A stretch of DNA of 64,000 bases from positions 5,153,908 to 5,217,907 of the forward strand of contig NC_087082.1 of the NCBI RefSeq assembly GCF_026151205.1, written 5' to 3'. Positions 22,933 to 36,500 of the stretch are shown here, one piece after another. Position numbers and translations under genes: made by a program. The notes under the pieces are model-generated. The model saw nothing but the letters and a program-made list of their open reading frames with translations, was not told the DNA's origin and did not search any database. The stretch's first letter is position 1. Each line of letters opens with the position of its first letter. Source of the stretch: Bolinopsis microptera. Taxonomy: Eukaryota; Ctenophora; Tentaculata; Lobata; Bolinopsidae.

Positions 22933-25900
22933 GAGTTATTCACTAAAACACTCGATTTTCGACCAATCCATATTATGGTATAGTTTTGTCGTGTTTGAAG
23001 TCATATATCAAGTTTGGCACAGAGAATTTCTCCAAAACTCTCACACATTATCTGCCATATAACCATGTAACTATCTCAAAAGTTTAAAGAAAATCTATCG
23101 CTCAGATCTTGAGAAAATCGAAAATATATTCTAAGTTATTCACTAAAACACTCGATTTTCGACCAATCCATATTATGGTACAGTTTTGTCGTGTTTGAAG
23201 TCATATCTTAAGTTTGGCACTTAGAAATTTGCCCAAACTCGCACGGATTATCCGTCTTATAGCCATGTAATTATCTGGAAAGTTGAAAGAAAATCTATCA
23301 GTCAGATCTTGAAATATATGCCTGTGTTCCATTAGAAACCGCCAATTTGGAGATATTTTCTTGTGTTTGAAGTCATATCTCAAGTTTGGCACATAGAAAT
23401 TTGCCCAAACTCGCACGGATTATCCGTCTTATAGCCATGTAACTATCTAAAAAGTTTAAAGAAAATCTATCGGTCAGATCTTGAGAAAATCGAAAATATA
23501 TTCTAAGTTATTCACTAAAACACTCGATTTTCGACCAATCCATATTATGGTATAGTTTTGTCGTGTTTGAAGTCATATCTTAAGTTTGGCACATAGAAAT
23601 TCTCCCAAACTCGTACACATTATCCGTCTTATAGCCATGTAATTATCTGGAAAGTTTTAAGAAAATCTATCGGTCAGATCTTGAAATATATGCCTGTGTT
23701 CCGTTAGAAACCGCCAATTTGGAGATATTTTCTTGTGTTTGAAGTCATATCTCAAGTTTGGCACATAGAAATTTGCCCAAACTCGCACGGATTATCCGTC
23801 TTATAGCCATGTAACTATCTGGAAAGTTTTAAGAAAATCTATCAGTTAGATCTCGAAATATATGCCTGTGTTCCGTTAGAAACCGCCAATTTGGAGATAT
23901 TTTCTTGTGTTTGAAGTCATATATCAAGTTTGGCACATAGAATTTTTCCAAAACTCTCACACATTATCCGCCATATAACCATGTAACTATCTCAAAAGTT
24001 TAAAGAAAATCTATCGCTCAGATCTTGAGAAAATCGAAAATATATTCTAAGTTATTCACTAAAACACTCGATTTTCGACCAATCCATATTATGGTACAGT
24101 TTTGTCGTGTTTGAAGTCATATCTCAAGTTTAGCACATAGAAATTCGCCCAAACTCGTACACATTATCCGTCATATAGCCATGTAATTATCTGGAAAGTT
24201 GAAAGAAAATCTATCAGTCAGATCTTGAGAAAATCGAAAATATATTCTAAGTTATTCACTAAAACACTCGATTTTCGACCAATCCATATTATGGTATAGT
24301 TTTGTCGTGTTTGAAGTCATATCTCAAGTTTAGCACATAGAAATTCTCCCAAACTCGTACACATTATCCGTCATATAGCCATGTAATTATCTGGAAAGTT
24401 GAAAGAAAATCTATCAGTCAGATCTTGAAATATATGCCTGTGTTCCGTTAGAAACCGCCAATTTGGAGATATTTTCTTGTGTTTGAAGTCATATCTCAAG
24501 TTTGGCACATAGAAATTTGCCCAAACTCGCACGGATTATCCGTCTTATAGCCATGTAACTATCTAAAAAGTTTAAAGAAAATCTATCGGTCAGATCTTGA
24601 GAAAATCGAAAATATATTCTAAGTTATTCACTAAAACACTCGATTTTCGACCAATCCATATTATGGTATAGTTTTGTCGTGTTTGAAGTCATATCTTAAG
24701 TTTGGCACATAGAAATTCTCCCAAACTCGTACACATTGTCCGTCTTATAGCCATGTAATTATCTGGAAAGTTTTAAGAAAATCTATCGGTCAGATCTTGA
24801 AATATATGCCTGTGTTCCGTTAGAAACCGCCAATTTGGAGATATTTTCTTGTGTTTGAAGTCATATATCAAGTTTGGCACAGAGAATTTCTCCAAGACTC
24901 TCACACATTATCCGCCATATAACCATGTAACTATCTCAAAAGTTTAAAGAAAATCTATCGCTCAGATCTTGAGAAAATCGAAAATATATTCTAAGTTATT
25001 CACTAAAACACTCGATTTTCGACCAATCCATATTATGGTACAGTTTTGTCGTGTTTGAAGTCATATCTCAAGTTTAGCACATAGAAATTCTCCCAAACTC
25101 GTACACATTATCCGTCATATAGCCATGTAATTATCTGGAAAGTTGAAAGAAAATCTATCAGTCAGATCTTGAAATATATGCCTGTGTTCCGTTAGAAACC
25201 GCCAATTTGGAGATATTTTCTTGTGTTTGAAGTCATATCTCAAGTTTGGCACATAGAAATTTGCCCAAACTCGCACGGATTATCCGTCTTATAGCCATGT
25301 AACTATCTGGAAAGTTTTAAGAAAATCTATCAGTTAGATCTCGAAATATATGCCTGTGTTCCGTTAGAAACCGCCAATTTGGAGATATTTTCTTGTGTTT
25401 GAAGTCATATATCAAGTTTGGCACATAGAATTTTTCCAAAACTCTCACACATTATCCGCCATATAACCATGTAACTATCTCAAAAGTTTAAAGAAAATCT
25501 ATCGCTCAGATCTTGAGAAAATCGAAAATATATTCTAAGTTATTCACTAAAACACTCGATTTTCGACCAATCCATATTATGGTACAGTTTTGTCGTGTTT
25601 GAAGTCATATCTCAAGTTTAGCACATAGAAATTCGCCCAAACTCGTACACATTATCCGTCATATAGCCATGTAATTATCTGGAAAGTTGAAAGAAAATCT
25701 ATCAGTCAGATCTTGAGAAAATCGAAAATATATTCTAAGTTATTCACTAAAACACTCGATTTTCGACCAATCCATATTATGGTATAGTTTTGTCGTGTTT
25801 GAAGTCATATCTTAAGTTTGGCACATAGAAATTCTCCCAAACTCGTACACATTATCCGTCTTATAGCCATGTAATTATCTGGAAAGTTTTAAGAAAATCT

Positions 25901-27362
25901 ATCGGTCAGATCTTGAAATATATGCCTGTGTTCCGTTAGAAACCGCCAATTTGGAGATATTTTCTTGTGTTTGAAGTCATATATCAAGTTTGGCACAGAG
26001 AAATTCTCCCAAACTCGTACACATTATCCGTCATATAGCCATGTAATTATCTGGAAAGTTGAAAGAAAATCTATCAGTCAGATCTTGAAATATATGCCTG
26101 TGTTCCGTTAGAAACCGCCAATTTGGAGATATTTTCTTGTGTTTGAAGTCATATCTCAAGTTTGGCACATAGAAATTTGCCCAAACTCGCACGGATTATC
26201 CGTCTTATAGCCATGTAACTATCTGGAAAGTTTTAAGAAAATCTATCAGTTAGATCTCGAAATATATGCCTGTGTTCCGTTAGAAACCGCCAATTTGGAG
26301 ATATTTTCTTGTGTTTGAAGTCATATATCAAGTTTGGCACATAGAATTTTTCCAAAACTCTCACACATTATCCGCCATATAACCATGTAACTATCTCAAA
26401 AGTTTAAAGAAAATCTATCGCTCAGATCTTGAGAAAATCGAAAATATATTCTAAGTTATTCACTAAAACACTCGATTTTCGACCAATCCATATTATGGTA
26501 CAGTTTTGTCGTGTTTGAAGTCATATCTCAAGTTTAGCACATAGAAATTCGCCCAAACTCGTACACATTATCCGTCATATAGCCATGTAATTATCTGGAA
26601 AGTTGAAAGAAAATCTATCAGTCAGATCTTGAAATATATGCCTGTGTTCCGTTAGAAACCGCCAATTTGGAGATATTTTCTTGTGTTTGAAATCATATCT
26701 CAAGTTTGGCACATAGAAATTTGCCCAAACTCGCACGGATTATCTGTCTTATAGCCATGTAACTATCTAAAAAGTTTAAAGAAAATCTATCAGTCAGATC
26801 TTGAAATATATGCCTGTGTTCCGTTAGAAACCGCCAATTTGGAGATATTTTCTTGTGTTTGAAGTCATATCTCAAGTTTGGCACATAGAAATTTGCCCAA
26901 ACTCGCACGGATTATCCGTCTTATAGCCATGTAACTATCTAAAAAGTTTAAAGAAAATCTATCGGTCAGATCTTGAGAAAATTGAAAATATATTCTAAGT
27001 TATTCACTAAAACACTCGATTTTCGACCAATCCATATTATGGTATAGTTTTGTCGTGTTTGAAGTCATATCTTAAGTTTGGCACATAGAAATTTGCCCAA
27101 ATTCGCACGGATTATCCGTCTTATAGCCATGTAACTATCTGGAAAGTTTTAAGAAAATCTATCAGTTAGATCTCGAAATATATGCCTGTGTTCCGTTAGA
27201 AACCGCCAATTTGGAGATATTTTCTTGTGTTTGAAGTCATATATCAAGTTTGGCACATAGAATTTTTCCAAGACTCTCACACATTATCCGCCATATAACC
27301 ATGTAACTATCTCAAAAGTTTAAAGAAAATCTATCGCTCAGATCTTGAGAAAATCGAAAATA

Positions 27363-28129
27363 CAGGGTGGGCCAAAAGTCAGTACCCATACGTTGGCCTT
27401 AATAGCCCCGCCGTGTTTTATATTTGAGAGCTGTTGCTTTGCAGATGGCATACTTTACCTACTGGTTCGAGGATTCCGTCGTCAAAATTTGAAAATTCGA
27501 ATATTTTAGACCACGCCCATTCAATATTAAAACACCTATATTGTTTTCTCTGAACATGCTGAACGCCTAATTTTTTCAGAGACGGTAGATTATCAAATGT
27601 TGCATATGATCTCCAAACATGAGGCAAAACGGATTAGAAATGACGAAGTAATCAAGCATTTTCTGTATCTCGTTAACAAAATTGACTGGGTGATTATGTG
27701 ACACCGTGACACGACACCTTAATTGGGCACCCTTAACAATTCCCATAATGTTTAACGGGGTAGTTAACGGGGTCACCTTATCACGTGATTAGGTAAACCA
27801 ATCACCTGATCACACGTAATGAATAAACTCGTTATGCTTCATATCTCGGTCATCTGAGAAGCTACAGTTCTAATTCTTTCAGGACAAACGCAATTCGAAT
27901 GGCCAAACACAATTCAATAATATTGAGCTTGATCCGACTATCCAAACTATCAAATAAATATGAAAATGAACCTCCATTTGAAAAAAATGAACGCGAATAT
28001 TTTTCGAGTTGACAAATTCCTCGAACCAGTGGTGGTACTAAGTCATACCAGAAAGAAGTATTTAAATTGGGCACTCAGTGACTGAGCTATTAAGGCCAAC
28101 GTATGGGTACTGACTTTTGGCCCACCCTG
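27363..28129 (-). mobile_element. Mariner/Tc1-type element, copy 3, in the satellite
   Basis: 767 bp with CAGGGTGGGCCAAAAGTC ends. Uninterrupted satellite monomers read CGAAAATATATTCTAAG here. In this unit the element splits that into CGAAAATA | element | TATATTCTAAG, so the TA target duplication is proved by comparison with the empty site. No transposase; the source must be elsewhere. Confidence 0.9.
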
Positions 28130-28616
28130 TATATTCTAAGTTATTCACTAAAACACTCGATTTTCGACCAATCCATATTATGGTACAGTTTTGTCGTGTT
28201 TGAAGTCATATCTTAAGTTTGGCACATAGAAATTTGCCCAAACTCGCACGGATTATCCGTCTTATAGCCATGTAACTATCTGGAAAGTTTAATGAAAATC
28301 TATCAGTTAGATCTCGAAATATATGCCTGTGGTCCGTTAGAAACCGCCAATTTGGAGATATTTTCTTGTGTTTGAAGTCATATCTCAAGTTTGGCACATA
28401 GAAATTCTCCCAAACTCGTACACATTATCCGTCATATAGCCATGTAATTATCTGGAAAGTTTAAAGAAAATCTATCAGTCAGATCTTGAAATATATTCCT
28501 GTGTTCCGCCGAGACCGCCAATTTGGAGATATTTTCTTGTGTTTGAAGTCATATCTCAAGTTTGGCACATAGAATTTCTCCAAAACTCTCACACATTATC
28601 TGCCATATAACCATCA

Positions 28617-28648
28617 ATGAAAACCTTCCCCATGGGGAAGGTTTTCAT
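28617..28648. repeat. Perfect 32-bp palindrome at the satellite edge
   Basis: Arms ATGAAAACCTTCCCCA and its exact complement with no loop. It sits directly at the right limit of the satellite array. Confidence 0.9.
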
Positions 28649-30485
28649 AGTCAATTAAAACAAATAATAGTAATTAAATTAAATTAGCTGATAGTAGGAA
28701 CTAATTGTTAATAAAGAGTGAACAGTGAACACATATAATTTGAGAGAGAATTGATTCGTTCAGCGGACACATACATTATATTGTCCAGAGATATTATGGG
28801 AGGTTCAAGCTTATTAAAAGATTCTTTGAACTTTTGAAAAGCAGCAAAATTTGAGATAAATGATAACCTAGAACCGGGATCAGTTGGTTTAAACCTTATA
28901 TAAGTAATACGACATGTTTTATTTAGCAGAATTATACAATATTCATATGTAATCGTCTTTAATTGGGGATGATGGGGCGAAGACGTGATTTATATATATA
29001 TAAATCATATATATATATGATAAAGTGCCAGGTGGTGACAATAATTGAGGGCGTGTAAGTGTGAGGATGAAGAATCAGTCTTGATGCAGCTAGGAGGGTG
29101 AAGGAGGTAAAAATATGTACAGTAAAATATCATAGAAACTAAGAACAAAAATCCTCTTAAATCAGTAAAAACCGATATGCTTGCCTTCAATTAAAAACCT
29201 TGCTTTAAAAATGATATTATTATTCAAGTTAAAAGCCTTCGAAGTTTTGTAATAATCTATCGCATGATATTGTTTATCAATTAAATTGCAACTCTTAAGT
29301 TAACTTGTTGTTTAATTATATTATTGAATCACAGCTGAACACATGTATAAGTACGCGTACCTAATATTTGGCGGTTATTGATCGAATTTTCCCATATTTT
29401 ACATAATGCTGCTGAACCTGATAATTAAAATATTTGCTGTAAATATCTATAATATAATATTCACACTAGATTCTAGAAGGCAAAGTTCAAATGAACCAAA
29501 CATCATATTAATATATTGACCAAAAAATATATGGATTCCTACATGCTACAGAATAGTTCGAATTGCAGTCGGAACTGCAGACGTACATTATGTTAGTTTA
29601 CTAAATTAACTGGTCGAAAAACTTCTATAGAAATAAAATCAAGTTATACAATAAATTTATACTCTATAAACTACACGGTATAAGTATATTATAAATATAA
29701 CAATAATGTCAGTTTCGGCTGCTCACTGCTCAGGTCACAATCCGAAAACCTATCATTTTTTGCAGCCTAGATTTAGGAATTATGATGTCAGAAATTAAGG
29801 ATTCAAATAAGAAGCTTAGTGATTCTAAAGTGAGCAGCATTTTATACCGTAAACGCTTACAATAGCTGGGTCAGCCGGCTTAAGGAACAACAATAGATGC
29901 TCTTCGTATATAAAAGAAACACCTAACCATTAAAACGAATGTAAAATTTGCAATTCTAGGATCACACAATTAGCGCAAACGTGGATACTGGATATAATAA
30001 GTTCGTAATGTTATAACATATAACATCTGATTGATCATTGACTAATGGACACGATATCAAAAATATGTTTAAGTAGGACTCAAACAATCAGGCTTAACCT
30101 AAACTAGTCTAATGATACTTAGTTTTGCTTTATATTAAAATCTCAGCATTTTAATCCAGCAAACAATTCTATTAATTGTACCTATAGCATATGTCAGTAC
30201 ACCTGCGAGCAAATGAGGATCAACATTTTTAACAGCTACTCATTAAACTTATAGGATTATAACTCATAACTACATATAAGGTATAACACAAGTGGCACTG
30301 ATGTAGATGAATCATGGATAATTATTGACTGTTGACGAAAACTCGAAGTTTGAAATCCAAAGTATAAAGCTGCATGTAGTAGAAACGTAATTGGGAAATC
30401 AGGATTAAATATGATCACACGTAACGCGCGGATATAACATGTGCTTTATCCAATGCGAAACTAAAAGTGATGAAATAAGAAAATC
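28649..30485. other. AT-rich intergenic stretch
   Basis: No exon, RNA gene or clear repeat recognised in 1.8 kb apart from a short TA-rich palindromic run (28990-29022). Confidence 0.5.
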
Positions 30486-31016
30486 GACTGTAGAGTGATT
30501 TAGCGCGACCGTAGGTGCCATATTTGATGGTGCGCGGCTTTTAGAGTAAAATTAGCTGTAAAAGTTGCGTAATTTGACCAAATTTGACCAAATTCGTTGA
30601 TTTTTGTCTTGGTTGACGATGTCAACCCATCGAGATCGTTGCTCTGCGAAGCAAGAATGCTAGTTCGCGCGGCGCGTCGAAGCGGCGAAGTCCTCCAAAT
30701 TTTTGTCGTATTATTTGGATATATCTTCAGTTCCTTGAACGAGATCATTCTGAAAATTGGCGACGACCTTCCAATAGGGCTTTCACAACTGTCCGAAAAA
30801 TTTGGTGGATATCGGAGTTGATATAGTGATCAAAATGGGGCAAAATACGATGCTTTTAGCTGTAACATAATGTCTGATGGTTGGATAGGCTTTAAACTTT
30901 TCGGACACCTTCCTTGTTGCAATCGGAGGTCGGGAAGGATACTTAATATCTATTTGTTTGAAGAAAATTGTGCTGGCCGAAATTAGCGCTAAAAAACCAT
31001 CCTACAGTCGGCACGC
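30486..31016. mobile_element. Possible MITE with CGACTGTAG ends
   Basis: The left edge CGACTGTAGAGTGATTTAGC and the complement of the right edge (CGACTGTAGGATGGTTTTTT then AGCGC) form imperfect inverted repeats. A further CGACTGTAGAGTGATTTAG lies at 31090-31108. The interior (30605-30700) contains the dispersed GC-rich repeat also found at 8650-8740. Target duplication not seen, so the limits are tentative. Confidence 0.4.
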
Positions 31017-31108
31017 GCGGCTCACTGTCGATGGCGCACTACCTACGAAAATGCATCGATTCAAGTTGGTTTCGAATAATCTCGAAGATCGACTGTAGAG
31101 TGATTTAG

Positions 31109-31188
31109 TTACCTGGGGACCCCAGGCTATTATGTTCATAAACAAGATAAAGATTTGGCGGAATGACAGGCTGAGCGCGGCCCAGTAA
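31109..31188. mobile_element. 80-bp miniature hAT-like element, copy 1
   Basis: Starts TTACCTGGGGACCCC and ends GCGGCCCAGTAA. Flanked by an exact 8-bp duplication TGATTTAG (31101-31108, 31189-31196). The second copy at 31597 also has an 8-bp duplication, which supports real transposition by a hAT-type enzyme. Confidence 0.8.
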
Positions 31189-31596
31189 TGATTTAGTAGT
31201 GGTTGCGAGAATATGCGCGGCCCAGTAGTGCATCGGCATCGCGCTACAAGCTAGAACCCCCCGGCCCCCCTCCTGACAGTAATATTATGTAATAATCTTG
31301 GCCTGAATTGACATCGTCAATCAACATCAAACACGCTATCGCGATGAGCCGAAATCATTGTTATGATATCCGGCCAAGCACCTTTTAAATTACTTCATAC
31401 TTACCATTATAGCCAGATACTCGATCAATTTCTAAATTGTATCAATATCATTAACAAAGTGAAATTGAGTGGAATACAAATTAAAATATTGTCAAATTGT
31501 CATTATTCTATATAGAGGGTAAAAAAGAAAATTGTGATTACGTAATCAACGACCAAACCCACCCCCCCCCCCCCGTAATAATAATCAACCGTAAGC

Positions 31597-31666
31597 TTAC
31601 CTGGGGACCCCAGGCTTTTATGTCCATAAGATTCGGCGGAATGACAGGCTGAGCTACGCCCAGTAA
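31597..31666. mobile_element. 70-bp miniature hAT-like element, copy 2
   Basis: Same ends as 31109-31188. Flanked by CCGTAAGC on both sides (31589-31596, 31667-31674). It appears to sit inside a degraded MITE whose ends, near 31540 and 31720, carry ACGTAAT and ACGTAATATATGAAC. Confidence 0.8.
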
Positions 31667-31719
31667 CCGTAAGCATTTGGAACCCCCCTCGGCTGATTAC
31701 GTAATATATGAACAACCCT

Positions 31720-33571
31720 ATAACCCATATGCTCTATACTAAGTCTATGTAAGTAATCTAGATCGGTATATTTTTGGACGCTGATTTCGAATCACTTTTG
31801 ACACTCGCTGTATTTTGTATTCGTACCTCTTTTAGTTTTATGTTTTAGCGGCGGCCGAAAAGATAAGATTAAAGGGCCATCTACTTAGGACGTCCGGCAA
31901 ATTAAGGGAGGGGATGGTTTAGGAATTTCGGACAAATCCGGAGGGGCTGGTTTCTGAAAAAACGGACGTCCGGAAATTTAGGCAGAATTAACAAAAAAGT
32001 CCCATTTATTTCAACTCTTTGACACTAATTACTTTGTAAGTTTACTTTTAGATCCCTGTATTCTGAACGAGAAGCCGATTCCCAGAGCAGCACATGAGAG
32101 CCAAGACACAACTCGCATATTCTCCTACTTCCTTTTATACGTCATGTCGCCAGCCAGTATGGCGTTAATTGACGATGTCAGATGTCAATTCTTCGCATAT
32201 CAGCGAGACCCAGTAGCGCATCTAATCTCGCCGATCTAACGAACAACGAAGTGGTTGCGAGAAGCATTATCGGATACGCGGCGCGACCCAGTGGCAGTAA
32301 ACGCATTGCGCTACAATTGCAGCTTGCCTCGAAGAAATTCAGACGAGTATCATCCGTCAACTTAATTCGGGGTGATGGTTAGGATAATAGGGTTTTTGTA
32401 AAAACCGTTTTGTTGATTGTTCGACTGCAAAACCATGACATTAACAACGTGATTATAATTTTAAGGCGAGCGAATTAGTGAAAGCCGTCATTATTTGAAA
32501 TTGAAGTGTGATAGATCGACATGGGCTCGCTATATAATATTGTATACTATGTATATTATATATAATTGATAGTGACGTTAACGGGTGATACTCGTAAAAT
32601 ATTTGTTTCGAATATTTCAAGACCGTCGACGAGTCCTACTCTGCGCGCGTCCTAAAAAATCAAAAAACGAGGTCCAATATTTTCAAAAGCCTATCTCTGA
32701 TTTCAAAATTCTGCCTGCAGTCTGTCTCATCCTTATAAATATCCTTACAAAATAGTCCCTAGGACTTATTATGAAAGTTTCACAGGGTGATTCCTCAACA
32801 AAATTTTATAGAAGATTTTTAGGCTGGATTTCAAGGCGCAGTTGAAAATCACTCGCGCAATACAATTACCCATAAGAGCTGATATGACCTTTGTGTGCTT
32901 CCAGTTCCATTCTATTCGTGTCCAAATGCTATATATTGATATTGATTCCTTTTGTTTGGGGAGACACTGGCAATGGTCCACTCTATACCCAATTTTTGGC
33001 TTTGGACGATGAGGGTAGCATGAACTGTGGAGAAAAGTGGTTTCTAGGAAAATTTCTGACTCAGAAAATTTTCGGGTCTTGATTACGAAGTTATGCCAAC
33101 AAGTTGATGACGTAATAAGCGAACGACCCTTAACACAGAAATACATATCTGAATAGAAGTTAACGATGATAAATTGTATTGTGGCAATTGAATATCAACA
33201 TTTTGGCGCTATATAATTTCAAATATTAATCGTCATATACGTATAAAGATGATCGCAGTAATATCAATAAAAAACCAACATACTTTTTATAAAAGTTTTA
33301 AACAAATAGCAGACAAACTCGCATCTATACGAGTCGCAATAGAGAAAATTGAACCAGAAACTTGGCGAATGAAATACCTTTTTCAAGGACGTGCATAGTA
33401 AAGACATCACCAATTCAAGACGGTGTCCAGTAAAGACAATATCGTTTAAAGGCCGTACCCCTAAAAGTATCATATAACAACTCCCTCTCACTTTTGGTGC
33501 AAAACAAAAACTTAAACTCTCCAGGGGTCACGGTGGATTATAATTCCCCTTGCTCCTTCACCAAAGTCTCC
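31720..33571. other. Intergenic stretch downstream of MAPRE
   Basis: No gene. 32165-32370 is another copy of the GC-rich dispersed repeat (GACGATGTCA, GGTTGCGAGAAGCATTAT, GCGCGACCCAGT). A MITE end lies at 33107-33130 (GACGTAATAAGCGAACGACC). A clear poly(A) signal for MAPRE was not found. Confidence 0.45.
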
Positions 33572-36500
33572 CTAATATTCCTCCTGCTCCTCCGCCTCCT
33601 CGTCATCTATCTCCGGTTCACCCTCCAGTTCAGCCTCCACACCCCCGTCCTCTGCGGGTCCGAACCCTTCTTCTGTTGCGTACAGGATCTCGATTATATC
33701 TGCTACAAACTTAGCGTAAGCGTCGTCTCCTTCCTTCTCTTGACACACCACCTGGGAGAGAAGACGTCAGAATTAGCTGTCACTAAAGTTAACATAACAA
33801 TCCTGATTAATAATTTATATATTATACGAGTGTCCTGACCAAAACATCGACTTGGTAATCTGTTGACAGTCACTTGAGAGACACTTGGGATGTGTGGTCG
33901 TAAGAAGTGGCTTCTTCGAGCGAAAATTAAATATTCAATGAATGATTATAGTGGGACGATTTCGAATACAGTTGAGATTTCTGATCATAATAGTATTTCC
34001 ATTCTATTACTGAACGTATTTTTGACTGTACTAGAATCGATTAAAAGTGGTCCAGTAATGATTGGATTGATTTTGACGTGTATTTTTATTGGCTGAACTT
34101 ATTACTAATTTCTAAAAAACCGCCAATTCTAAATCTTTGCACTATAACTTAAAGTGTTGTACCTCAATATCCCTAAGTTTTGAGAAGTAGAAATCTCGCT
34201 CTTTTTCCAGTCCCTCGATAGCTGTGTTAAGATCGGTCACCTCCCCCTGTAGTCGCTTCACCTCAGCGTTGTTTTGATTTGATCCTGACCGCTTTACGTT
34301 TGATAATGGAGCTGGAGCAGCCTTTTTGACTGAGGGAAAATGGCTTACTTATATCTCATAGATAATAGACCAAAAACAATCCTAATCGTAATGACCCCTA
34401 TTACAGTGCTATGATGAGGATTGAGATAAATGCCAAGCACGTGAATACCGCCCAACTCAAATTACAGTGTTAGATCGTGATCATGTCAGTGATCTGCAGC
34501 ATTGAAATGCGATCAGTAGTCAGTACATAGTTATTACACAATCATTGAACACAGTAGTAGCTGCAGAGTACTTACTTGGAGGCCGTTTAACTGGAGAACG
34601 AGAAGCAGCATGGGCTCCACCAGCCGGTCCCCCTCTCACTGCCACTGCGTCGTAGCTGGACGCAGCTGATCCGTCGTCGTTTATCGTGAAGAACTTGTAG
34701 AACCACTGCAGAAACTCGAAGTTGTCTTGGAATCGACCCTTAACCAGCCTCTGTATTGGGACGTCCTGAAATTAGTTGTTGTGAGTGAGGGGGTGTTTAG
34801 GTAGCCATTGTGTTTCACACTTCACAGTTTCCTATGTACCAAGTTAAAACAGATGTGTTTTGTCAAAACCTTTTCGATCTGGAGTTTTTTGAAGGTTTCC
34901 TGAAGTACTTTCCAGTTGTCAATCCAGGCAGTTTCCAACTTTGCGGTAAACTTCACTTTCTTGATCGGCACATTCTCTGAAGAATACAATATAATAAGGC
35001 GTGTTCTTTTCAGTGCAACTAATCTCTGGGAACAATTTCATCTAACAACAAGCCATACGGTGAACATTCCACACGAACGAAACCCTCAAACCCTTGGCAG
35101 ATTTTCTCTCAACATTCCAACAAATTGGGATGGAACTCGTGATCTTAGTATTGAACCAAGAATAGAACATTCTTTTAACCTTTTTAAAAAACCTATCTCA
35201 GTATCTCTTTTAGGTGGAATGACCAGTGATGACGTCAGGCACATCAGCAGAAGCAGGGAGACACAGATTACCCCTGCTGCAGCATCTAACCCTCTACTCA
35301 TCGTCCCTAAGTTGATCCCTCTCTCACTCATTCTAGCCCTTGCAACATTCAATGTTCGTGGGCTGAGCAAAGAAGTAGACCAACATATTTTAGGACGTGA
35401 CTGTACTCAATATAAATTAGACATTATAGCCCTTCAAGAAACTAAGATCACTCAGCCATCTGAAGCAATGTTACCCTGTGGCAATAAGTTGATTATCATT
35501 GAACAAAAGGATGCCTCTTATGCAGGACTGGGGTTTGTGGTATCAAAGCGGCTAGTACCGTACATTGTTCAATATCATCGTGTCAGTGATCGTGTTGCGT
35601 GGATAGATTTCAGATTGCCTGTAAAGCACGGTGATCCCGTCATGTTTAGAGCCGTCAATGTGTACTGCCCCACCAACACCAAATCAGAACTCAGACCAGA
35701 AATTGTCAGGAAAGTGTACAAGCAAGTCAGTTCAGCTATTGTCGTTCCTTCAAGATACGAGTTGTTTGTGATGGGAGATTTCAACGGTAGGTTGGTAAGC
35801 TTGATGACTCAGACTATGTAAATGGTGTGTCAGATTATGTCGGCAGGCACGGTATGGGTAAAAGGAATCACAACGGTCACTACCTTCTCAACTTCATGTG
35901 TAGAAACGACTTGTTTGCTGCTAATACTGCCTTCCTTCACCGTGCGAGTCATCGGACCACTTACGAGGGTTTGGTTAATGTCAAAGGTCAGTCTGGTAAA
36001 AAGCGTAAAGTGTTTACTCAGATAGATTACATTCTTTGTAAAAGAAGAAGTAAATGTCTGCTCAGAGATGCTAGGTCGCACAATGGTATGGTTTTCAGTT
36101 CTGACCATAGGCTTGTAATATGTACGATTGAATTGACTAAACGCCCCCTGTTCTACGCTAAAGCTCCTAAACGTCCTAAAATGTTTGACACTCGCAGGCT
36201 CACATCAGACCCCGATTGTAAACGAGCGTATGAACATGACATTGCCAGTAGACTTTCTACTGTAATACCCTCAGGTGATCCCAACAAGGACTTTGCAGTA
36301 GTACTGGGTGAAGTTCATAAGTCAGCTGCTGAGACCCTAGGCTACAGGAAGGCTAAGAATAAGTGCTTCTTCTCTAATGACCCTACTGTTGTTGCCCTAG
36401 TCGCAGAACGACACGATATACGCCTTGCCCTGGCAAGCACCAACAAGCCCTGTGATAGCTCTGTACTGCGAGGACGGAGAAATAAGCTCGGTAAAGACAT

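Larger units (their letters stand above)
21620..28616. repeat. Two-monomer satellite array (172 and 200 bp) with an internal inversion
   Basis: All units share a core: AAGTCATATCTCAAGTTTGG, then ATTATCCGTC.TATAGCCATG, then AGAAAATCTATC.GTCAGATC. They end in one of two ways. One ends GTTCCGTTAGAAACCGCCAA...TCTTGTGTTTG (172 bp). The other ends TATTCTAAGTTATTCACTAA...GTTTTGTCGTGTTTG (200 bp). Successive starts at 22997, 23197, 23369, 23569, 23741, 23913, 24113, 24313 and 24485 give 200, 172, 200, 172, 172, 200, 200, 172. Units before about 22497 run in the opposite direction to those after it. A LINE end (22688-22932) and a mariner-type element (27363-28129) are inserted. Frames in the array are translations of monomers, not genes. 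Confidence 0.95.

Noticed and set aside
22256-28397. Short frames in the satellite (60-95 codons)
   Set aside because: Same peptide recurs with every monomer; no domain.
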